64,000 bases of DNA from Verrucomicrobiaceae bacterium (GTDB lineage: Bacteria; Verrucomicrobiota; Verrucomicrobiia; Verrucomicrobiales; Akkermansiaceae), in assembly GCA_027491155.1 (NCBI GenBank), contig JAIXWR010000038.1:1-64000 (forward strand). Direction: 5' to 3'. The position numbers were made by a program, and so were the translations under genes. The notes under the pieces are model-generated. The model worked only from the letters and a program-made list of their open reading frames with translations. It searched no databases and was not told where the DNA came from. Below are positions 17,016 through 24,348 of the stretch, in pieces (the first letter of the stretch is position 1; each line of letters starts with the position of its first letter).

Positions 17016-18590
17016 TTACAGCCCGACCTTCTTCGGCGGGTATTTCCTGAAGGTGGCGGCGTGGGCGGCCATGTCCGCGCCGAGCGAGGCGAGCCAGGCG
17101 TTCATGCGGTGGCCGACGGGGAGTTCCTCCTTCGGGTCGATGTAGAGGTTGAAGAGCCAGGGGGCGGTGCCGACGTCGTTCACGGTCGCCATGTCGATGT
17201 GCATGAAGGTGCTGTGCGGCAGGATGACCTTCACGTGTTCCTTGTATTCCCGCATGCGGACGGCCATCAGGTCGCTTTTCCACCAGAAGAAGACGCACTC
17301 GCGCTTGCCGAGGCCTTCGTCGTGGAGCAGGAACGAGGTCTGGTCGATGCCGTCGATGTAGCGGTCCTTGGGCAGCTTGTCGTCGGCCCCGGCGAGGTGG
17401 ACGGCGGTGTTGAAGAGATCCATCAGGTCGAACACCTCGTCGCTCACGCGGCCGGGGGCGATCATGCCTTTCCAGTAGGCGATGCCGGGGACGCGGACGC
17501 CGCCTTCCCAGGTAGTGCCCTTCGCGCCGCGGAACGGGGTGTAGCCGGCGTCCGGCCAGCCGTCCATCTGCGGGCCGTTGTCGGAGGTGATGAAGACGAG
17601 GGTGTTCTCCAGCGTGCCCGCTTCCTCGAGGGCTTTGACGATCATGCCGATCTCCATGTCGACCTCGCACATCGCGTCCTTGTAAGGATACTTGCTTGCG
17701 CTCATGCCCTTGAAGTCGGGGTGGGCGTAGTTGTCGGTGTGGACCTTCATGAAGGCGTGCATGAGGAAGAACGGCTTGTCGCTCTTCGCGAGTTCCTTCA
17801 CCTTGGTCACGCTGAAGTCGGTGAGCACCTTGTCGGCGCGGGCCATGTCCTCGGTGCTCTTGATGTCGGAAATGACGTCCAGTTTGCCGTCCTTGAAACC
17901 GTGCACGAGGCTGTGGTCCTCGCCCATCTTCTCGTAGCGGGCGAGCTTTTCGGGATCGAGCACCAGGTCGGGATAGCGCGCCGGGTCCACCGCCTGCGAC
18001 GTCTCCTTCTGCGCGCCGTAGTAGCCGTAGTATTCGTCGAAGCCGACCTCGTGCGGGCGCATGCCCTTGGCGGAGCCGATGTGCCACTTGCCGACGAGCA
18101 GGGTGTTGTAGCCGGACTCGCCGAGGATCTTCGGCAGGCTGGTTTCGCCGTCCCAAGGGTTCACCGTCAGCTTGTCGCCCGCGAGGATGGGCCGCGTCAG
18201 GCCAGTGCGGACCGGCAGGCGGCCGGTGAGCATGGCGGAGCGGGTGGGCGTGCAGGTGTTCTGCGAGTAGCAGGACGTCAGGCGGAGGCCCTGCGCGGCG
18301 AGCCGGTCCATGTGCGGGGTGTCCGCGCCGATCGCCTTGCCGCCGCCGTAGCAGCCGGGATCGCCGAAGCCCATGTCATCGACGAGCAACCAGACGACGT
18401 TGGGTTTCTTGCCGGTCTTTTTCTCAAGGGCGGCGAGTTTTTCCGCGACCGCCTTGTCCTGTTCGGGACGCGGAATGGAGGGCTCCATGTTCTCCGCGGT
18501 GCGGATGGAGCGGTTGAGGGCGGATTGCGCGGAGAGCGAGGGAAGGAGCAGTGGAACAAGAACGAGTGCGAGCAATGGGGAGGCTTTCAT
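17016..18590 (-). CDS. Secreted type I sulfatase (arylsulfatase)
   Basis: A 524-residue sulfatase. Signal peptide 1-21 (SLSA-Q), metal site LLVDDMGFGDPG (68-79), signature CTPTR with Cys113 as the formylglycine precursor, VGKWHIG and TSDNGPQMDG. The Thr in CTPTR still fits the C-[TSAC]-P-x-R consensus. About 40 extra residues between signal peptide and catalytic core are charged. It sits 14 bp behind a beta-barrel gene, in a likely operon with two barrel proteins read away from a LysR regulator. Substrate unknown; the barrels might import its product (inference). The ATG at 18590 was chosen over an upstream Ser/Arg-rich extension. Confidence 0.92.
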   Translation of the reverse strand: MKASPLLALVLVPLLLPSLSAQSALNRSIRTAENMEPSIPRPEQDKAVAEKLAALEKKTGKKPNVVWLLVDDMGFGDPGCYGGGKAIGADTPHMDRLAAQGLRLTSCYSQNTCTPTRSAMLTGRLPVRTGLTRPILAGDKLTVNPWDGETSLPKILGESGYNTLLVGKWHIGSAKGMRPHEVGFDEYYGYYGAQKETSQAVDPARYPDLVLDPEKLARYEKMGEDHSLVHGFKDGKLDVISDIKSTEDMARADKVLTDFSVTKVKELAKSDKPFFLMHAFMKVHTDNYAHPDFKGMSASKYPYKDAMCEVDMEIGMIVKALEEAGTLENTLVFITSDNGPQMDGWPDAGYTPFRGAKGTTWEGGVRVPGIAYWKGMIAPGRVSDEVFDLMDLFNTAVHLAGADDKLPKDRYIDGIDQTSFLLHDEGLGKRECVFFWWKSDLMAVRMREYKEHVKVILPHSTFMHIDMATVNDVGTAPWLFNLYIDPKEELPVGHRMNAWLASLGADMAAHAATFRKYPPKKVGL

Positions 18591-18603
18591 GGCGGGGAGG
18601 CTG

Positions 18604-19350
18604 TTAGAAGGTGGGGAACAAGGTGGTGAAGGTGAACGCGACCGACCACTCGCCGAGGCCGCGGTCGTTCTTGAGGTTGTACTGCGGGTTGATCGCGAAG
18701 CGGACCGGCTGGTCGCCGAGCTTGGTGACCTTGCCGAGCTGGATGCCGACCGGGACACTGAGCCAGCGGCTGTTTTCCCAGTCGTAGGAGAACTGCAGGT
18801 CGCCGGCGCTGAGCGACCAGCCGTTGCCGAGCTGGTAGGCGATGACCGGCTGGATGTTGGTCAGCGCGGTGTCGCTCCAGAAGACGTTCTGGGTGAAAAG
18901 TCCGAGGTTGAGCTTCTTGTTCACCTGCCAGACGAAGCCGGCCGCCGGACCGATCGAGAAGCCGTCGGGCAGGTCGCCGGTGGTGTCCATGGACATCACC
19001 GGTCCCAGCCCCCAGCGGCCCCAGTCCTCGTTGAAGACCATCAGGTCGAACAGCGACAGCGGTTTGAGTCCTTCGTCGCCGCGGCCGCCGGTCTGGTAGG
19101 GGATCGTGGCGCGGAAGATGTTCGGCCGGCCGAGGAACTCGAAGGGGATGACCGGGCGGAACTGGAAGGTCCACTGGTCGTCCGCTTCGCCGGGAACGTC
19201 GGCACCGTAATAGCCGCCGGTGTAGATCGACTGGAAATTCAGCGCCATCAGCGAGGCGGTCGGATCGGTGGCCTGGCGCGAGAGCTCGTCGGCGTCTTCC
19301 GCCGCGTGGAGGGCGGTGGCGAGCAAGGGGAGGAGGGCGAGGGCTTTCAT
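18604..19350 (-). CDS. Predicted outer-membrane beta-barrel protein, neuromedin-U/transporter-like
   Basis: A 248-residue exported protein with a signal peptide (1-16, LHAA) and amphipathic beta-strands throughout, ending in a Phe-terminated strand (FTTLFPTF) as outer-membrane barrels do. Segments such as FRPVIPFEFLGRPNIFRATIPYQTG and GLGDLMVF-like turns resemble the large group labelled transporter or neuromedin U in Proteobacteria and Verrucomicrobia. It is packed between another barrel gene (15 bp upstream) and a sulfatase (14 bp downstream), so a role in moving sulfated sugar or its product is plausible but unproven. Confidence 0.7.
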   Translation of the reverse strand: MKALALLPLLATALHAAEDADELSRQATDPTASLMALNFQSIYTGGYYGADVPGEADDQWTFQFRPVIPFEFLGRPNIFRATIPYQTGGRGDEGLKPLSLFDLMVFNEDWGRWGLGPVMSMDTTGDLPDGFSIGPAAGFVWQVNKKLNLGLFTQNVFWSDTALTNIQPVIAYQLGNGWSLSAGDLQFSYDWENSRWLSVPVGIQLGKVTKLGDQPVRFAINPQYNLKNDRGLGEWSVAFTFTTLFPTF

Positions 19351-19364
19351 GGTGGAGAGGTTTG

Positions 19365-20321
19365 TTAGAATTTCGTCACGAGCTTGAACCAGATGAAGTC
19401 GCCTTCGGGCCGGAGCTTGGTCTCGAACTCGTGGAGCCACTTCAGCTCGCCGATGACATCGACGTCGCCGATCTTGGTGGCGTAGGACAGCACCGGGCCG
19501 AGGCCGGCAGTGCGGCCTTTGAAATCGCCGAGGGTGGCACCGGAGCCGCTGTCACCTTCGACCTGTTCATACCAGTAGCCGTTGATGCCGACCCCCGCGA
19601 GGCCGCCCCAGAGCGGGAAGTGCTGGGCGAGGACGCCGTCGACGTGGGCCTGCACGCCGGATTGGTAGTTGGTGTCCTCGTTTTCGAAATTGTAATCCGC
19701 GCCGAGGAAGACCGATGCCTCGATGCCGTTCTTCTGGCCGAAGTACATGAACCCGATGGTCGGCTCGAGGGTCCAGAAGTTCTTGCCGGTGTTCGCCAGC
19801 CGGCCGACCTCGTAGCGGCCGGTGGGGGCGTAGACGCCGAGGCGGTAGTTGATGTTGAAATCCGGCGAGAGGTTCTGGTTGAGCATCACCGGCATCAGCA
19901 CGATGTCGCCGATGCCCGAGATGCTGTCGGAGCGGCGGACGGTGCCGAGCGGGGTGATGATGTTCGCGGTGATGTCGAGGTCCACGTAGGGGATCGTCGC
20001 GCTCATCGCGTAGGACCAGCAGTCGTTGATGTCGCCCCAGGACGGCCGCCAGAGCAGCGAGAGGCCGTTGGCGGTGCTGGAGATGTCGGCTCCGGCGGTG
20101 ACGAGGTTGGCGATGGGCAGGATGCGATTGGCTTCCACGCTGGCGTCCCAGGAGACGAAGTTGTAGCGGGCGATGAAGGTTTCCTCAGGCGGGACGCCGT
20201 CGACGAACGACGACATCGCGCCCGGCAGGTAGTGGCCGCTGCCGCCTTCTTCGGCGAGCAGGGGGCAGGCAAGAGACAGTCCGAGGAGGGCGGTGGAGAG
20301 CGGGTTTTTCATGGATTTCAT
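19365..20321 (-). CDS. Outer-membrane protein of the phenol MetA degradation/transporter family
   Basis: A 318-residue exported barrel protein: signal peptide about 1-23, the typical GISGIGDIVLMPVMLNQNL and LGVYAPTGRYEVGRLANTGKNFWTLEPTIGFMY features of the PF13557-type group (MetA/SphA), and a C-terminal strand ending in Phe (WFKLVTKF). Family members are thought to pass hydrophobic or aromatic compounds, but few are characterised. It is the first gene of the minus-strand run ending in two sulfatases and is divergent from a LysR gene 152 bp away, its most likely regulator. The start is ATG at 20321, or three codons later at 20312. Confidence 0.78.
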   Translation of the reverse strand: MKSMKNPLSTALLGLSLACPLLAEEGGSGHYLPGAMSSFVDGVPPEETFIARYNFVSWDASVEANRILPIANLVTAGADISSTANGLSLLWRPSWGDINDCWSYAMSATIPYVDLDITANIITPLGTVRRSDSISGIGDIVLMPVMLNQNLSPDFNINYRLGVYAPTGRYEVGRLANTGKNFWTLEPTIGFMYFGQKNGIEASVFLGADYNFENEDTNYQSGVQAHVDGVLAQHFPLWGGLAGVGINGYWYEQVEGDSGSGATLGDFKGRTAGLGPVLSYATKIGDVDVIGELKWLHEFETKLRPEGDFIWFKLVTKF

Positions 20322-20460
20322 CGGGGAGGGTCGGGAGCCAGCGGGGGGCTTGCCCGTGGGCAGGAGCCGGTGTGGTGCCTTCGGAGGAAGCGGTTCCGTA
20401 CGAGCAAAGTTCTTCCGGAGGGGAAACATGACAGCGTAGGCAATGCGCGTCATTCCGGGC

Positions 20461-20466
20461 AAGGAG
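20461..20466 (+). promoter_or_regulatory. Ribosome binding site that fixes a TTG start for the LysR gene
   Basis: AAGGAG at 20461-20466 lies 7 bases before a TTG at 20474, with no in-frame ATG near. It is one of the few good Shine-Dalgarno sites in the window and decides the start. Confidence 0.6.
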
Positions 20467-20473
20467 TATTGAT

Positions 20474-21406
20474 TTGGATGGAATCCATAGGCATGAGTTA
20501 TGGGTGATTCCGGAGAACGTGCAGAAGATCGGTCACTTCGTGGCGGTCGCGAAGGCGAAGAGCCTGAGCCAGGCGGCGCGGGATCTGGGCATCAGCCAGC
20601 CGGCGCTCACCGCGAGCATCCGCAAGCTGGAAGCGGCGTTGGGCTTCGAGTTGTTCGACCGGGAGCACGGCTTTCATCTCACCGCGATGGGTGCCGAACT
20701 GCTGACCCGCGCCGAGTCGGCCATCCATCATCTCCGCGATCTCGAGCGGGAGGTCGTGCTGCTCCGCTCCGGCGTGCTCGGCGAGATCCGGACCGCGTGC
20801 GGGCCGACCGTGGCGGACGCCTTCGTCGGCCAAGCGGTCGGCAGGCTGCTAAAATCGCGGCCCGACGTGAAGGTGAAGGTCCATGTCGGCCACTTCGAGG
20901 AAATGCCGAAGCTGCTGCGCGACCGGAGCATCGATTTCTTCATCGCCGACTACAGCCGCATCGAGCGCGAGGCCGATCTGGAGATCCTGCCGATGGCTCC
21001 GCAGGAGATCCTGTTTTTTTGCCGTGCCGGGCATCCGCTGGCGGGGCGTGAGGTCGGCTTGGAAGAGTTCTTTTCCTATCCGCACGCGGGCCCCGGCTTG
21101 CCGGCATGGGCGAAGGCGTGGCTGGAGAAGCACCGGCCGCCGGACGCGCCGGCAAAGGAGCTGCATGTCGAGTGCAGCCATCACGCGCTGCTCAAGTCGG
21201 TGGTCGCGAACAGCGACGCGATCAGCGGCGCGACGAGGCCGTTGATCCACGCGGAGCTGGATGACGGACGCTTCGCCCTGATCCGCCTGAAGGCGGAGAA
21301 GATGCACAACCAGGCCGGCATCGTCTGGCTGAAGGGCCGTCCGCCATCGCCGGCCGGGCGGATGTTGATCGAGGAACTCCAGCGGCTGGCGGGCGAGGTC
21401 GGGTGA
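20474..21406 (+). CDS. LysR-type transcriptional regulator
   Basis: A 310-residue regulator with the N-terminal winged helix (about residues 18-78): SLSQAARDLGISQPALTASIRKLEAALG is a textbook LysR recognition helix. A type 2 periplasmic-binding-like effector domain follows (about 105-305). Translation appears to begin at TTG (20474), supported by AAGGAG seven bases upstream. It is divergent from the barrel/sulfatase run starting at 20321, with 152 bp between, the classical LysR arrangement. It probably controls those genes in response to a small molecule related to their substrate (inference). It is convergent with another barrel gene. Confidence 0.9.
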   Translation: MDGIHRHELWVIPENVQKIGHFVAVAKAKSLSQAARDLGISQPALTASIRKLEAALGFELFDREHGFHLTAMGAELLTRAESAIHHLRDLEREVVLLRSGVLGEIRTACGPTVADAFVGQAVGRLLKSRPDVKVKVHVGHFEEMPKLLRDRSIDFFIADYSRIEREADLEILPMAPQEILFFCRAGHPLAGREVGLEEFFSYPHAGPGLPAWAKAWLEKHRPPDAPAKELHVECSHHALLKSVVANSDAISGATRPLIHAELDDGRFALIRLKAEKMHNQAGIVWLKGRPPSPAGRMLIEELQRLAGEVG

Positions 21407-21457
21407 GGCCGTGGAGGAAGTCTGGCGAAGCCTCCCCCCGCCTTTCGGGCGCGCCGG

Positions 21458-22396
21458 TTAGAACAGGTAGGCCAGCTTCACCCGGAACATGTGGCCGTCG
21501 GCACCGTTGTCGTTGTGGCTGATGACCTCGCCGTAGGTGGCGTTGATGGAGAGTTGTTTGCTGAGGTTCACGCCGATCGTGGCGCCGAGGCCGAAGGATT
21601 CCCTGTCGTCGTCGCCCGGCACGCCGTCGGTGGTGGTTTCGCCGCCGAACTGGTAGTTGGCATCGAGCGAGACCCAGAACATGCGGCCGAGGTTGCGGGT
21701 GATGTGGGCCTCGATCTGATAGAGCGGGTCCTGGCCGGTGCCGCCGGCACGGAAGGGGTCGTCATTGTCTCCAAAGAGGAAGGCGGAGGGCAGCAGCTCG
21801 AAGGTGGTGAGGTTCGGATCGAGGAAGGAGTCGCCGAGGTAATAGCCCATCGGCACGCCGACTTGCAGGCCCCAGCGGTTGGCACCGAGGTTGATCACCT
21901 GGGTTTCATCGTATTCGCCGGTGGGCGCGGTGACCTTGGCGAGCAGGCCGAGGCTGAAGCCGGGGTCGTAGGTGATGTAGTCGGCCACTTCCAAGGAAGG
22001 CGAACCGTAGAGGCCGAAGACCGCGCCGAGCTGGATGTCGGCGAGGCCCGAGCTTTCGCCCGAGCGGTTCAGGCGGGGGAAGCGCGGAAAGGTGAAGGTG
22101 CCTTCGGTCGAGCCGTAGGGTGCGATCAGGAAAACCCCGCAGGCATGGTCGCAGATGCTGAAGGCGCGGGTGTATTGGAGCACGCCGACATCGACCTGGA
22201 GGTCGAGGTTGCGGGACGACACGCCGGGGTCGAGGGCCTGGTTCCCGTCGAGGAACAAGCCGTAGGCGGTCACGATGTTCGAGTTGGCGGGAGCGAGGAT
22301 GTAGGTCCGCGGTCCGTCGCCGATGGCGAGTGCGGGGGCCTGGCTGGCGAGGAGAAGGGCGGAGACGGCGAGCGGGAAGGAGACTCGGGAGTTCAT
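21458..22396 (-). CDS. Outer-membrane protein of the phenol MetA degradation/transporter family
   Basis: A 312-residue protein with a signal peptide (about 1-24). It has a barrel pattern with GLADIQLGAVFGLYGSP, LGLLAKVTAPTGEYDE and LGANRWGLQVGVPMGYYLG, characteristic of the PF13557-type MetA family, and a C-terminal Phe (VKLAYLF). It is a second member of the family in this region, unlike the 19365-20321 protein in detail. It is transcribed toward the LysR gene from its own promoter. The putative cargo is unknown. Confidence 0.78.
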   Translation of the reverse strand: MNSRVSFPLAVSALLLASQAPALAIGDGPRTYILAPANSNIVTAYGLFLDGNQALDPGVSSRNLDLQVDVGVLQYTRAFSICDHACGVFLIAPYGSTEGTFTFPRFPRLNRSGESSGLADIQLGAVFGLYGSPSLEVADYITYDPGFSLGLLAKVTAPTGEYDETQVINLGANRWGLQVGVPMGYYLGDSFLDPNLTTFELLPSAFLFGDNDDPFRAGGTGQDPLYQIEAHITRNLGRMFWVSLDANYQFGGETTTDGVPGDDDRESFGLGATIGVNLSKQLSINATYGEVISHNDNGADGHMFRVKLAYLF

Positions 22397-22587
22397 GGCG
22401 GTCGGTGCGCCACGCTTAGGGGGATTCCTGCGGGCCGTCGAGCGGCGATCCTTCGGAAGGGTGCCTGACGGGGGTTGGCGATGGCCGCTTTCCCTCAGAC
22501 GCCGGGGCCCGCCTTGATGAAGGCATCGGCGTTCAAGGCAACGACTTCATGGCGCGGCCGCGGCCGCGGGCATGCATCGGCGGGAGG

Positions 22588-22974
22588 TCAGTAGCGGCCG
22601 TAGTAAGCCCGGGGATAGGCGCCGTACCAGCGGTAGGCCATGTCGCGGTTCATCTGGGCGGCTTCGTACTGCTCGCGGGCGATGCGGCGCTCGATGGCGA
22701 TCTGCTGGTACTTCTGGTATTCCTCCTCCCCGCCGACGTAGGCGACGCCCTGCTTCTCGTCCTTGTAGGCGTAGAAGGTTTTCCCGTTGTGGGTTCCACG
22801 CTGGAGCTTGTAGGGCGGCAGCGTGGCGTAGATTTCCTTCTGCGTGGCGGTTTCCGGGGTCTTCACGCGGAAGCCGGCGGCGGAGAGCATGGGCTCCGTG
22901 CTGGAAGCGCCCATGCTGGCGCAGCCGGTGAGGGCGAGGGTGAAGAGGGAGATGAGGAGGAGGATGGTTTTCAT
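22588..22974 (-). CDS. Small lipoprotein of unknown function
   Basis: A 128-residue protein with a lipoprotein signal (lipobox LTGC, Cys18), so it is anchored in a membrane facing the periplasm. The rest is short: a mixed region, then a Gln/Tyr/Arg-rich helical tail (EEEYQKYQQIAIERRIAREQ) ending in Tyr/Arg-rich YGRY. No domain is recognised. Its start codon follows directly on an array of heptamer repeats (22987-23042), which would form its 5' leader. The same CCCACC spacer before ATGAAAAC precedes the amidase gene at 24200. Confidence 0.7.
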   Translation of the reverse strand: MKTILLLISLFTLALTGCASMGASSTEPMLSAAGFRVKTPETATQKEIYATLPPYKLQRGTHNGKTFYAYKDEKQGVAYVGGEEEYQKYQQIAIERRIAREQYEAAQMNRDMAYRWYGAYPRAYYGRY

Positions 22975-22986
22975 GGTGGGGTTGAA

Positions 22987-23042
<56 letters not shown>

Positions 23043-23069
23043 GATTTGCTGAAGGCGGGCGCGGTTGGA

Positions 23070-23109
23070 TTATCGACTATCAACTTTCGACTCTCAACTT
23101 TGCCTTTCG
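23070..23109. repeat. Second heptad block ending in CTTTGCCTTTCG
   Basis: Four degenerate 7-bp units followed by CTTTGCCTTTCG. The same layout and the same 12-base end recur at 24253-24292 in the next spacer, so the two spacers are related although the heptamers have drifted. Confidence 0.75.
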
Positions 23110-23132
23110 AAAGGTTGAAGAGGACCGCCTCG

Positions 23133-24200
23133 TCAGGGCTTGTTTCTGCCGAAGACGAAGGGCTTTGCTTCGGTGAGGCGGTCGGTGACGTCGCCGTTGA
23201 GGGAGAAGATCTGCTTCTCCACCTGCAACTCCATCTGGGGCTTGCCCTCGCTGAAGTCGAGCTTGGCCATGTCGATCCACACCACGTTCGGTGCGTAGGT
23301 ACTTTCGAAATAGTAGCGGCTGCCGGTCAGGTCCTGCACGCTGCGGAAGATCGTGCTGGAGACGTTCGGCTTTTGCGGATCGGGCTTGCCGAAGGGGACG
23401 GACACGTTGCGGATGACGCTGAACATGTAGGCCGCGCCTTCGCCCTGGCTGGTCGGCTTGGGCAGGCCGTCGGCGTAGTAGGCGGCCCGCACGAAGCGGT
23501 CGCTCGGAGTCCGCTCACCGGGCAGGGGCTTGTCGCCGCCGAAGGTGCGGTACTGCTTCAGGTTCTCGATCTGCTTGTCGTAGGTCGGTTCGTTGGTCAT
23601 CACGGTGAAGCGCTTGTCGTGATAGACCTGCGCCTTGCCGCCGACGTACTCGATCACGGCGGAGTCGCCGGACTTGTCCGAGAGGGAGACGTGCACCAGG
23701 GTAGGGAAGCCGTTCGGCAGGATCAGCGGTTCGATCTGGAAGGTGAAGCTCTTCTGGGCTTCGACGGCTTCCGCGACCGAGGCGTAGTTGTCGAGGTAGT
23801 ACTGGGCCCACTGCATGATGCCGATGCCTTCGGTTTTCGGATCGCGCTGGCCGAAATCCGAAGCGCCGGCGAGGTAGAGGATGTGGGCGGAGAGCCCCTT
23901 CTCGTTGACGCCTTCGTGGGTGCCGATGTCGTAGCCGGTGAGCACCAGGCTGCCGTACTTCGAGGTCCACTTGTGGGGATTCTGGGCGACGGCGCCGGTT
24001 CGTTCGATGCCCCGAGGATGCACCCGGAAGGCGGTGTTGATGCGCTCCGTCCAGTCCTGGGTGCGGCCGACGAAGACGTTGCCGTTGCCGGGATTCCAAA
24101 GGACGCGCGAGCACGGCAGAGCGGTATTGGCCAGAGCGAGCGTGGTCAAAGCGGCCAGGGCTTTGGTGAGGCAGCGTGTAGGGTGGATCAGGGTTTTCAT
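23133..24200 (-). CDS. Linear amide C-N hydrolase, choloylglycine hydrolase family
   Basis: A 355-residue exported Ntn-hydrolase. The signal peptide (about 1-29) ends so that Cys30 (LPCSRVLW) becomes the N-terminal nucleophile, as in bile salt hydrolase and penicillin V acylase. GRTQDW, GVNEKGLSAHILYL and the MTNEPTYDKQ segment (Asn and Arg region of the active site) are family features. Substrates range from bile salts to N-acyl homoserine lactones, so quorum-signal degradation is as likely here as bile salts. It lies alone between two heptamer-repeat spacers. Confidence 0.88.
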   Translation of the reverse strand: MKTLIHPTRCLTKALAALTTLALANTALPCSRVLWNPGNGNVFVGRTQDWTERINTAFRVHPRGIERTGAVAQNPHKWTSKYGSLVLTGYDIGTHEGVNEKGLSAHILYLAGASDFGQRDPKTEGIGIMQWAQYYLDNYASVAEAVEAQKSFTFQIEPLILPNGFPTLVHVSLSDKSGDSAVIEYVGGKAQVYHDKRFTVMTNEPTYDKQIENLKQYRTFGGDKPLPGERTPSDRFVRAAYYADGLPKPTSQGEGAAYMFSVIRNVSVPFGKPDPQKPNVSSTIFRSVQDLTGSRYYFESTYAPNVVWIDMAKLDFSEGKPQMELQVEKQIFSLNGDVTDRLTEAKPFVFGRNKP

Positions 24201-24212
24201 GGTGGGATCGCC

Positions 24213-24292
24213 GATTGTTGATTGTTGGAGGCGAAAGGGCGTTCCGGTTTTTGCATCTACTATCTGCTATCCACCATCCACTTTGCCTTTCG
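24213..24292. repeat. Heptamer-repeat spacer, second copy
   Basis: Two GATTGTT units (24213-24226) precede the amidase start on the minus strand. A degenerate heptad block follows at 24253-24280 (GCATCTA, CTATCTG, CTATCCA, CCATCCA) and ends in CTTTGCCTTTCG (24281-24292). It shares this organisation with the 22987-23109 spacer. Confidence 0.8.
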
Positions 24293-24299
24293 CACGAGT

Positions 24300-24334
24300 G
24301 AAAAAGCCCGCCGCCGGAGGTCCGGGGCGGGCTT
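24300..24334 (-). terminator. Rho-independent terminator of module copy 2
   Basis: On the minus strand GCCCGCC (24332-24326) pairs with GGCGGGC (24312-24306), with more pairing inside, followed by TTTTT at 24305-24301. It lies 15 bases past the Asn-rich TPR gene stop. Confidence 0.87.
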
Positions 24335-24348
24335 GGAGCCGACGGGGC

